DNA of 21,894 nucleotides from Candidatus Gastranaerophilales bacterium (GTDB taxonomy: Bacteria; Cyanobacteriota; Vampirovibrionia; Gastranaerophilales; Gastranaerophilaceae). Made by a program: the position numbers and the translations under genes. Where the stretch lies: positions 2,159 to 24,052 of the forward strand of contig CAJUNK010000020.1 in NCBI GenBank assembly GCA_910587815.1. The letters are read 5' to 3'. The notes beneath the pieces are model-generated. The model ran no database searches. It had not been told where the DNA came from and saw only the letters and a list, made by a program, of their open reading frames with translations. Position 1 is the first letter of the stretch, and every line of letters starts with the position of its first letter. Shown here in pieces: positions 14,407 through 20,929 of this stretch.

Positions 14407-15654
14407 TTAAAAAGCTATTAATTCATTAAAAAGTTTTATAGAAAAACTATCTGTCATACCTGAAATAAAATCTACAATCGCCATTTTATAATCATCTAAA
14501 TCATTAATATCATATATTATTTTATTTATAAATTTCTTTGATTGCCTGTATTCTTTATTAGATGCGGTTGAATATTTTAAAAGCCAATCTTTGAAATGTT
14601 CGCATAATAATGGATAAAATTTCTCATCATTTTGAAGTTTGTATATTGAATTTACGCCTTCATAATATCCTAAAAGCCTGTTAAATATTGTATTTATAAT
14701 AAGGCTTGCATAATCTTCAAAAGTTTTCAATCTTGGGTGAGAATATATATTTTGATAATTAAATTTTTTTATTGTTTTCATAATCTCAAAATATTCCTTT
14801 GAAAAACAAAGTCCTTCATCTGGGTTTGAATTTTTGCACAAATCTATTATAAAAAGATGTACAAGTGTTGTTGTGTTTATATCTTTTAATTTTTTGTGCC
14901 CAAATGGTTCTTGAATAATGTGTTCTAATTCAAGTTTTTGCTCTTCTTCTAAAATCTTTTTAGATAATGCATCTTCAATGTCGCGCCCTAAATATGCAAT
15001 CTTATCTGCAATTTTTACAACACATCCTTCATAAGTATAGCTTTGATATTGATTAGCAGAATTTATAGTTTCTAAATCTATAAATTCTTCTCTTGGTTTT
15101 AAGTTTTTTTCATCTACTTCTCCGCAATGGCAAATGATACCATCTCTTACGGCGTATGAAAGGTTTAAATTTCTCTCGCAGCCTTCATAATCAGGCATGG
15201 TTTCTATTTTATCAATAAATCTTAAACTATTTTTTTCATGCCAAAAATTATTGGATAAATTGTGCTCTTTTACAATCTTATTTATAATCTTTTCGCCAGT
15301 ATGTCCAAATGGTGAATGTCCTAAATCATGTCCAACAGCAATCGCGCGGGTAAGCCATGGATTTAATCCTAAAAATTCTGCAATAGTTTCTGCAACAGAT
15401 GCCACATGATTTACATGTTCTATCCTTGTGCAGATATGGTCGTTATTTGTGTTAAAAAATACTTGTGTTTTGTGCTTCAATCTTCTGTATGCATTTGAAT
15501 ACAAAATTCTATGATAATCTCTTTCATAAGGATGCCTTATGTCTTCATCTTTTCTGTATAAATCTTCTAATCTTGATGAGGCGTTTTTATATTTAATGTG
15601 GCCTTTAAACATACCGTGGCCAACAAATGTTTTTTCAAATGTTTTTGTTGTCAT
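14407..15654 (-). CDS. dgt: dNTP triphosphohydrolase, HD superfamily
   Basis: 415 aa. It hydrolyses dNTPs (dGTP in the founding member) to the nucleoside plus triphosphate, which controls dNTP pools and can limit phage. The HD metal site is complete: His80 (in RIEHVNHV), His109-Asp110 (in AVGHDLGHSPFGH) and Asp217 (in VKIADKIAYLGRDIEDAL). RDYHRILYSNAYRRLKHKTQVF is the typical N-terminal signature. The start lies 3 bases after the creD-like stop codon and AAGGA lies within the end of that gene, so the two are translated from one mRNA. Confidence 0.95.
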   Translation of the reverse strand: MTTKTFEKTFVGHGMFKGHIKYKNASSRLEDLYRKDEDIRHPYERDYHRILYSNAYRRLKHKTQVFFNTNNDHICTRIEHVNHVASVAETIAEFLGLNPWLTRAIAVGHDLGHSPFGHTGEKIINKIVKEHNLSNNFWHEKNSLRFIDKIETMPDYEGCERNLNLSYAVRDGIICHCGEVDEKNLKPREEFIDLETINSANQYQSYTYEGCVVKIADKIAYLGRDIEDALSKKILEEEQKLELEHIIQEPFGHKKLKDINTTTLVHLFIIDLCKNSNPDEGLCFSKEYFEIMKTIKKFNYQNIYSHPRLKTFEDYASLIINTIFNRLLGYYEGVNSIYKLQNDEKFYPLLCEHFKDWLLKYSTASNKEYRQSKKFINKIIYDINDLDDYKMAIVDFISGMTDSFSIKLFNELIAF

Positions 15655-15657
15655 AAT

Positions 15658-16863
15658 TTATTGATTTTCCTTATACCATTCCACATTTCTTGTGGCATAC
15701 ATCACAATAATTATTGTAATAAATAAGCCAAAGCTTCCTGTAAGCAATGATAATTCTTTTAAATTTACCGTTATATATAAATATAGATAAATTACAGCCA
15801 AAATGCCCCCTATCATAAGAGGAAATTTTTTATCTTCCTTATTTGTTAAAACAAAATATGTATAAAAGCTGATAAGGGATGTTGTCATAATTGCTGCAAT
15901 CAAATATGATATGCCAAAATTTATAAATTCTGATATTGATAATAAAAGCAAATAAAATACAAGCATAGAAACCCCGACTAGAGAATATTGAAAAGGGTGA
16001 ATGTGTTTATTTTGTTTATTTATAATTTCATACACAAAAAATGCTAAAAATGTTAGTGCTATAAATAAAAATCCGTATTTTACGCATCTTTCTGTCATTC
16101 TGTAAATATCTACGGTATTAATAAAGTTTGCACTGTAACTTAAAGTATTATATTTATCATCCACTGTGGTTGCAGCCTCTGGTGCAGACCAAAATGTGTA
16201 ATACCCGCCATCTTTTTCATGATGTTCAACGGGTGAAAAGTCCCCTGTATATTCTGGAACCCAATAATTTGTATTTAAATAGGTTTCAGATGTATTGATC
16301 GCATCAAATGAAAGGTTTTTTGTGCCGCGAATAGTATAGTTAATTTCATAAGGAATTTGTTTTTCCCCGTTTAATACAACGCTGCATTTATATGAATTGC
16401 AATTGTTTATAATCTTATCATTAAATTTAATCACAGGTTTTTGAATAAAGCCTCTTGGGTCAGAAACTTTAAATTTAAATTCCGCCGCCCCTTTGTATGC
16501 AGGGTTAATATCAAATTCGCCTTTTTGATGAATTTCAACCGTATAAACAGGAACTTCATAAATGCCTTTTTTCTTTAATTCAACCTTTGCTTTGGCATTT
16601 GTTATTGTGGCAGTTGAATTAAAAGAATGGGTTATTGCATCCTTTTTATCTTTTTCAAAATATTTAAGTTCCCCAACGCCTATGGTTTGCGCTTTTCCCC
16701 AGGTGTTTTCAACATTTTGTACAGCCTCATCTTTATATTTCATTCTGTCATTTATGATGCCGTTTATACATAAAAGTCCGATAGATAATGCTATTAAAAA
16801 TCCAATGATTGTATAAATCTTTGCCATAATATTTTTTGGCGCGTCCGTTTTTTCGTTCATCAT
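15658..16863 (-). CDS. creD: CreD-family inner-membrane protein
   Basis: 401 aa, slightly shorter than E. coli CreD. One N-terminal membrane helix (about 14-36) is followed by a large extracytoplasmic beta-rich domain and then five membrane helices in the last third. The block FIALTFLAFFVYEI...HPFQYSLVGVSMLVFYLLLLSISEFINF is diagnostic of CreD. In enterobacteria CreD is induced by the CreBC two-component system and protects against envelope stress (colicin E2 and beta-lactam phenotypes); its molecular activity is not known. No creB or creC is present here. AAAGG lies 7 bases before the first of two tandem ATGs. It is the first gene of a creD-dgt unit. Confidence 0.92.
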   Translation of the reverse strand: MMNEKTDAPKNIMAKIYTIIGFLIALSIGLLCINGIINDRMKYKDEAVQNVENTWGKAQTIGVGELKYFEKDKKDAITHSFNSTATITNAKAKVELKKKGIYEVPVYTVEIHQKGEFDINPAYKGAAEFKFKVSDPRGFIQKPVIKFNDKIINNCNSYKCSVVLNGEKQIPYEINYTIRGTKNLSFDAINTSETYLNTNYWVPEYTGDFSPVEHHEKDGGYYTFWSAPEAATTVDDKYNTLSYSANFINTVDIYRMTERCVKYGFLFIALTFLAFFVYEIINKQNKHIHPFQYSLVGVSMLVFYLLLLSISEFINFGISYLIAAIMTTSLISFYTYFVLTNKEDKKFPLMIGGILAVIYLYLYITVNLKELSLLTGSFGLFITIIIVMYATRNVEWYKENQ

Positions 16864-16908
16864 TTTTTACCTTTTGTTAAAATATGTGTATTTATATTAA
16901 CATAAAAC

Positions 16909-16936
16909 AACGCGGTATCTTAATAAATACCGCGTT
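16909..16936 (-). terminator. Terminator downstream of the rubrerythrin operon
   Basis: AACGCGGTAT and ATACCGCGTT form a perfect 10-bp stem with an 8-base loop, the most GC-rich hairpin nearby. On the minus strand it is followed by the T-rich GTTTTATG. It separates the perR operon from creD; the creD promoter must lie between it and 16863. Confidence 0.75.
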
Positions 16937-16964
16937 TAAATCATATATGTGCACTATTAATTTA

Positions 16965-17051
16965 ATTAAAAATGTCTTTTTAAAATTTCATTAATTAAAA
17001 GTGCCTTTTAAAAGTCATAATTTAATAAAAAGCCATTAAAAATGTCTTTTT
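16965..17051. repeat. Three short direct repeats from the rubrerythrin 3' end
   Basis: ATTAAAAATGTCTTTTT occurs identically at 17035-17051 (encoding the rubrerythrin C-terminus ...KRHF and stop) and at 16965-16981. A variant, ATTAAAAGTGCCTTTT, is at 16994-17009. The distances between starts are 29 and 41 bases. This looks like partial tandem duplication of the gene's end. Confidence 0.7.
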
Positions 17052-17572
17052 ATTAGTCCATCAAAGCCTCTGCCGTGACGTGCTTCATCTTTTGCCATTT
17101 CATGAACTGTATCATGCACTGCATCATAGCCTAATTCTTTTGCTAATTTTGCAAGCTGCAATTTACCGTCACATGCACCGTATTCAGCATCTGCTCTTAA
17201 TTTTAGGTTTTCTAAAGTTGATGGTGTTACAACTTCGCCAAGTAATTCTGCAAATTTTGCAGCATGTTCAGCTTCTTCGAATGCATATCTTTTGTAAGCT
17301 TCGGCCACTTCAGGATAGCCTTCTCTGTCTGCTTGTCTGCTCATTGCAAGATACATGCCAACTTCTGTGCATTCGCCCATAAAATTAGCCTTTAGACCTT
17401 CAACTACTCTTGGGTCTAAACCTTTTGCAACACCAATTTTGTGTTCATCAGCATATACTTTACCTTCTGATGAAATTACATTAAAGGTTGTAGCATTACA
17501 TAAAGGGCATTTATCAGGTTGTTTATCAGCTTCTACAGTGTAACCGCAAACTGTGCATACATATTTTGCCAT
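17036..17572 (-). CDS. rbr: Reverse rubrerythrin (rubredoxin domain first)
   Basis: 178 aa from the ATG at 17572, which has AAGGAG 9 bases upstream; a start 21 bases earlier would place the ribosome site inside the gene. An NADH-linked peroxidase for H2O2 in anaerobes. Residues 1-35 are a rubredoxin-type Fe(SCys)4 domain with C6, C9, C22 and C25. Residues 55-178 are a four-helix diiron domain with GECTEVGMY, EEAEH and KDEARH. The domain order is the reverse of classic rubrerythrin, like clostridial revRbr. Third gene of perR-rd-rbr. Its G+C is a little higher than its surroundings, as expected for a highly expressed gene. Confidence 0.95.
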   Translation of the reverse strand: MAKYVCTVCGYTVEADKQPDKCPLCNATTFNVISSEGKVYADEHKIGVAKGLDPRVVEGLKANFMGECTEVGMYLAMSRQADREGYPEVAEAYKRYAFEEAEHAAKFAELLGEVVTPSTLENLKLRADAEYGACDGKLQLAKLAKELGYDAVHDTVHEMAKDEARHGRGFDGLIKRHF

Positions 17573-17602
17573 AATTGTTTTCTCCTTTTTCATTTCTATT
17601 TA

Positions 17603-17743
17603 CTATTCTTGTATTTCAAACATCTCTTTACCAACTGCACAGATTGGACATACAAAATCCTCGGGCAGTTCTTCAAAAGGTACATTATTATTTTCAGCAG
17701 GGTCATACACCCACATGCAAGCTGTGCATACATATTTATCCAT
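17603..17743 (-). CDS. rd: Rubredoxin, 46 aa
   Basis: Small Fe(SCys)4 electron carrier: MDKYVCTACMWVYDPAENNN at the N-terminus, then PFEELPEDFVCPICAVGKEMFE. Iron ligands Cys6, Cys9, Cys32 and Cys35, with LPEDFVCPxC typical of the family. The residue after the first CxxC is Met where most rubredoxins have Gly. AAGGAG lies 6 bases upstream. Its ATG overlaps the last codons of perR (ATGGATAA), so the two are translationally coupled, and rubrerythrin starts 30 bases after its stop. It probably passes electrons to the rubrerythrin. At 47 codons it is below the cut-off of many gene finders. Confidence 0.95.
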   Translation of the reverse strand: MDKYVCTACMWVYDPAENNNVPFEELPEDFVCPICAVGKEMFEIQE

Positions 17744-18125
17744 CTTTTTCTCCTTTTCTGCAATCTATACACAATCCATGAAAGACAATTTCATGGGTAT
17801 CTATCTTAAATCCTGTCATTTGTTCTGCTTTTTTTACAATATCAGGTGAAATATCTGAAGGTAGGTCATATATTTTTCTGCACTTATTGCAAAAGAAATG
17901 ATAATGCAGATGCGTATTATGATCATAATGTACAGATTCTTCTAAGCCACTTATTTTTTTAATTGTTCCATTTTCTGCAAGCTTATTTAAATTTCTATAC
18001 ACTGTTGCAATACCTATATTGCATCCTTCTTCTTGTAATTTTTTATGAATGTATTCTGTGCTTGGGTGCACAACATTATTTTTCAGTGTTTCAAGTATTT
18101 TGTTTCTCTGTCGTGAAAAATGCAT
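17736..18125 (-). CDS. perR: Peroxide-responsive repressor, Fur family
   Basis: 129 aa. An N-terminal winged helix (IATVYRNLNKL as recognition helix, 39-49) and a C-terminal metal/dimer domain. Structural zinc: C79, C82, C119 and C122. Regulatory metal ligands align with B. subtilis PerR: His20 (H37), Asp68 (D85), His74 (H91), His76 (H93) and Asp87 (D104). Asp rather than Glu at the last site is the feature known to separate PerR from Fur. Autoregulation is likely, because a PerR-box-like sequence sits at its promoter. Start at 18125; AAGGA lies 14 bases upstream, which is longer than usual. It overlaps the rubredoxin gene by 8 bases. Confidence 0.92.
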   Translation of the reverse strand: MHFSRQRNKILETLKNNVVHPSTEYIHKKLQEEGCNIGIATVYRNLNKLAENGTIKKISGLEESVHYDHNTHLHYHFFCNKCRKIYDLPSDISPDIVKKAEQMTGFKIDTHEIVFHGLCIDCRKGEKDG

Positions 18126-18159
18126 TTTTTAAAATTAATCCTTCATCGAAATTCAAAAC

Positions 18160-18174
18160 TGATAATGATTATTA
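18160..18174. promoter_or_regulatory. PerR/Fur-box-like operator
   Basis: TGATAATGATTATTA matches the PerR consensus TTATAATnATTATAA at all but positions 2 and 14. It begins at the -10 element of the perR promoter and covers the transcription start, as expected for autorepression. Confidence 0.7.
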
Positions 18175-18202
18175 TTTTAAATGCATATTATATTATTGTC
18201 AA
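18174..18202 (-). promoter_or_regulatory. Promoter of the perR-rd-rbr operon
   Basis: On the minus strand, a perfect TTGACA (18197-18202), a 17-base spacer and TAAAAT (18174-18179). The -35 hexamer overlaps that of the divergent promoter. Confidence 0.8.
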
Positions 18203-18223
18203 CAGTATAAAAAATATTATAAT
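18196..18223 (+). promoter_or_regulatory. Divergent promoter, apparently leaderless
   Basis: TTGTCA (18196-18201), 16 bases, then a perfect TATAAT (18218-18223). The ATG at 18230 begins 7 bases past the hexamer, which is the expected first transcribed base. No Shine-Dalgarno sequence. Confidence 0.6.
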
Positions 18224-18229
18224 GAAACT

Positions 18230-18817
18230 ATGCCAATAGATTTATCTTATGATTATATTGCCGCTTTTCAAAAGCTTGAAGATGTTTTGCCGTATAAACA
18301 ATACAATAGCGGAGCAAAAGTAGAGCATAATTCTGTATATTCAAATAAAATTGAAAATACAAATCCTGTATTGCGTCTTGAATATGATATTTTAAATAAT
18401 GATGGTTTTGGCATAAAAAGAGGTTTTTATGAAATACGCCCAAATAGTGAATATACCTTTCTTATGTTTATTCAGGCAGGAGAAATAAAAGCTAAAATCC
18501 CCGTTATTTCACATTCTTTAATATCAGAATATGGCAGTGATTATGAATGGGGGGATAAAAAAAAGAAGAAAAATTCTAAAAATGATACACCGGTAAGGCT
18601 TATGAATTCAAATGATATCGTCTCTCCGCAGAGGATTGTTCCCAAGTTAACCGACAAACAAAAGAAAAAAAGAGAAAAACAGTTTAAAAAAGGTATAGAT
18701 CCTATAGAATATATACATTCTGATGTAAGAATAGAATATGATGAAAAAACATCAAACTACATAATTATCTGGGAAAAATACAATACAAGGGTAATTGGGG
18801 TGTTAAAGCTAAAGTGA
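18230..18817 (+). CDS. Protein of unknown function
   Basis: 195 aa from the ATG at 18230. The open frame continues upstream to 17963, but that part is antisense to perR, lies before the promoter and reads as non-protein-like. No signal peptide or membrane helix. Residues 40-110 (PVLRLEYDILNNDGFGIKRGFYEIRPNSEYTFLMFIQ) look like a small beta domain. Residues 115-160 contain a very basic linker (DKKKKKNSKND, TDKQKKKREKQFKKG). The C-terminus (DVRIEYDEKTSNYIIIWEKYNTRVIGVLKLK) is again beta-like. I recognise no family. It shares a promoter region and a PerR-box neighbourhood with the peroxide operon, so co-regulation is possible. Confidence 0.8.
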   Translation: MPIDLSYDYIAAFQKLEDVLPYKQYNSGAKVEHNSVYSNKIENTNPVLRLEYDILNNDGFGIKRGFYEIRPNSEYTFLMFIQAGEIKAKIPVISHSLISEYGSDYEWGDKKKKKNSKNDTPVRLMNSNDIVSPQRIVPKLTDKQKKKREKQFKKGIDPIEYIHSDVRIEYDEKTSNYIIIWEKYNTRVIGVLKLK

Positions 18818-18918
18818 ATTATCCTATAAAGAGATGATTTTCTTTATATTAAGTTATGTTAACTTTATTGTGTCACATAATCTAGAGATGGATATAAATT
18901 TAAAAAGAGGATAAAAAT

Positions 18919-19374
18919 ATGGAAAAAATTTCCCCGCTAAGGGCAAGTTTGAAAGCGTTTGAACAATTTAAAGCTCAAAGAGCACAAAAACGTCAGGAAA
19001 ATGCAGGTATTGGTGCCACAAATCCTTTTGGATTAACATTCAAAGGCAATATTGTGCAAATGGATGTTTTTGAATCTCAAAATAAAAAGGCTGAAAATTC
19101 AAGCAATTCAAACAGCATAAAAGATGGATTTAACAAAGCAGGAAAGCTGGCTGCAAGCGCTTGGGTTTCAACAAAAAATAGTTTTAATTCAATAAAACAG
19201 TCCATCATTTCTTTTGGTAGTAGATTAAAAGAAAACACTATAAATGCGTGGGATAAATTAAATAAAACAGAAATAAGCTTTACAGGTTTGTTTAAAGATT
19301 CTGTTTCAAGTTTGCAAAAACGCCCTGTGGGTGAACTTGAAGAAATGTTAAAAACCGAGCTGGAAGCTGTATAA
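18919..19374 (+). CDS. NPFG-motif protein of unknown function
   Basis: 151 aa. A basic N-terminal helix (LRASLKAFEQFKAQRAQKRQ) is followed by NPFGLTFKGNIVQMDVFES (35-53). From memory, NPFGxxFKG is a motif repeated at the N-termini of many otherwise unrelated Gastranaerophilales proteins, though I have no citation for it. Residues 60-120 are Ser/Asn-rich helices, and ISFTGLF (118-124) resembles a second, weaker copy of the FKG-type motif. No signal peptide and no membrane segment. AGAGGA precedes the ATG. The HEAT-repeat gene follows after 20 bases, so the two are probably an operon and perhaps partners. Confidence 0.8.
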   Translation: MEKISPLRASLKAFEQFKAQRAQKRQENAGIGATNPFGLTFKGNIVQMDVFESQNKKAENSSNSNSIKDGFNKAGKLAASAWVSTKNSFNSIKQSIISFGSRLKENTINAWDKLNKTEISFTGLFKDSVSSLQKRPVGELEEMLKTELEAV

Positions 19375-19400
19375 ACTGTAAAAATAAGGAGCTTATGTAT

Positions 19401-19766
19401 ATGTCATTAAGAAAAGTTAGTAATATTATTGAAGCCTTAGGCAGACATGAAGATAAAGATGCCATCCGTGTTTTGTGTGATCTTGGAACAAACCATCATT
19501 CTGATGAAATAAGAGAGCTTACTGCACGCGCTTTAATTAAAAGAAATTCAAAAGAAGCATTGGAAGTTGTAATTAAAAATAAAGGAAAAGGTATAAATGA
19601 CCTTTCTGCTAGAGTTGCGATGACTGCTATAAATGAATTACTCGCATTGAAAGAAAAAGAAAGTGCAATTCAAATATTGGAAGAAACATTGTCAAATTCT
19701 GAAACAGAACAAGAAGTTCAAGATACTGCACGTTCAGTAAAAGCTTTGATGTCTTTCAGCTCATAA
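19401..19766 (+). CDS. Small HEAT-repeat protein
   Basis: 121 aa from the ATG at 19401, which has AAGGAG at 9 bases; the ATG at 19395 would leave only 3. The protein is made of paired helices with HEAT-like spacing: VSNIIEALGRHEDKDAIRVLCDLG (5-28), DEIRELTARALIKRNSKEALEVVI (35-58), DLSARVAMTAINELLALKEKESAIQIL (67-93) and a last pair to 118. This is a protein-protein interaction scaffold with no catalytic residues visible. Similar repeats occur in phycobilisome lyase-like proteins of cyanobacteria, but nothing here points to pigment chemistry. Last gene before a terminator. Confidence 0.82.
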   Translation: MSLRKVSNIIEALGRHEDKDAIRVLCDLGTNHHSDEIRELTARALIKRNSKEALEVVIKNKGKGINDLSARVAMTAINELLALKEKESAIQILEETLSNSETEQEVQDTARSVKALMSFSS

Positions 19767-19789
19767 AAGACTATTTTATATAATATATC

Positions 19790-19827
19790 AAATGCCTTTG
19801 GGATTTATTTAAATTCCAGGCATTTTC
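19790..19827 (+). terminator. Terminator of the NPFG/HEAT operon
   Basis: AAATGCCT (19790-19797) pairs with AGGCATTT (19818-19825), and GGGATTT/AAATTCC nearly extends the stem inside the loop. TTTTC follows. It lies 24 bases past the HEAT gene stop. Confidence 0.75.
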
Positions 19828-19866
19828 TGCTATTATGCTTTATGTGTTTATATGAGGAAGTTTTTT

Positions 19867-20874
19867 ATGAAAAAGATAATATTTTTATTATGTTTTTGTA
19901 TTTTATTGAATAATGCTGCTTTTGCATTAGATGAAGTGCAAACTGCTAAAAAGCAGTCAAGGGCCGAGATGAAACTTGAAAAAATCAAAGCAAAAAAAAT
20001 GTTAATAATAGAACAAAATAAAGCAAAAAAAGCAGCCATTGATGCAAAAGAAAAAGAACAAATATCTAAAATAGAAGCAATTGAAAATAGTATTAAATCT
20101 AAAGAAAAAGCACGCCTTGATAAGATTACACAAAAAGATGCCGCAATAAAAGCAAAAGATGATGCTAAAAATGAAGCAGCTAGAATTAAAAAAGAAGCAA
20201 AAGAGGCAAGAATTGCAGCAAAAGCTCAGGCAAGAGAATTAAAGCTTTCTGCTATTGCACAGGCTAAAGAATTGGAAATGCGTGCAAAGGAACAGGAAAA
20301 GGCTGCTATAGCTCAGGCAAGAGAATTGAAATCTGCAAATAAAACAGGAAAAATAAAGGTTGAAAATAAAGTTGTTGTTTTAAAAGAGACATCAAAAGAA
20401 CCTGCGCCAAAAGATACAAATATGAAACCTATAAGACAATTGAAAGAATTAAATACGCAAAAACAAAATACAGATAAGAAGCAAATTGTGCTTGTATCAT
20501 ATAAGGGTGCAAATTTTGAAACTAAAAAAACTGAAATTACATCTGGGCTGCATCTTTCAGAGAAACAACAAGCGGAAGCTGAAAAAATATACACATCTGC
20601 AAAAGAAAAAATATCTATAGTAAATATTGAGATTGAAGGCAAACAAAAAGAAATTGCTGCTGTAAAAATGTCTAAAATTGCACTTGAAGACCAGGCTGAA
20701 AAAATTGGAAAATTAAACGCAGAAATTGACTTAATGTATCAAAAAAGAGACAAAACCCATAATGATGCTATGAAAAAATTTGATAATATTTTGGATGATG
20801 AACAGCTTGAAGCCTGGAATGAAGCTAAAACAAAAGGTGTACGCTTTTTTGCAGAACTGGATGAGATAAAATAA
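19867..20874 (+). CDS. Secreted coiled-coil protein with Spy/CpxP-like C-terminus
   Basis: 335 aa from the ATG at 19867. The upstream ATG (19852) contains AGGAAG, which is the ribosome site for the later start. Signal peptide MKKIIFLLCFCILLNNAAFA (1-20). Residues 25-160 are an uninterrupted Lys/Glu/Ala coiled coil with internal repeats (AIAQAKEL and AIAQAREL). Residues 165-215 are a linker. Residues 220-335 contain LHLSEKQQAEAEKIY and later FDNILDDEQLEAWNEA, a pair of LTxxQ-like motifs as in the periplasmic chaperones Spy and CpxP. I infer a periplasmic stress or chaperone-like protein with a long helical stalk; the fusion is unusual. It stands alone, between a terminator and the next gene's own leader. 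Confidence 0.75.
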   Translation: MKKIIFLLCFCILLNNAAFALDEVQTAKKQSRAEMKLEKIKAKKMLIIEQNKAKKAAIDAKEKEQISKIEAIENSIKSKEKARLDKITQKDAAIKAKDDAKNEAARIKKEAKEARIAAKAQARELKLSAIAQAKELEMRAKEQEKAAIAQARELKSANKTGKIKVENKVVVLKETSKEPAPKDTNMKPIRQLKELNTQKQNTDKKQIVLVSYKGANFETKKTEITSGLHLSEKQQAEAEKIYTSAKEKISIVNIEIEGKQKEIAAVKMSKIALEDQAEKIGKLNAEIDLMYQKRDKTHNDAMKKFDNILDDEQLEAWNEAKTKGVRFFAELDEIK

Positions 20875-20929
20875 TTCAAAAAATATATACAAATAATTGA
20901 ATGTTGTATCTTGAAAAGGGAAACAAAAA

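Noticed and set aside
17355..17849. Several plus-strand open frames across the rubrerythrin/rubredoxin region
   Set aside because: They are antisense to genes with clear iron-ligand motifs and contain no domains of their own.
17963..18229. N-terminal extension of the unknown protein at 18230
   Set aside because: It is antisense to perR, lies upstream of the TATAAT promoter and has a Cys/Phe-rich non-protein-like composition.
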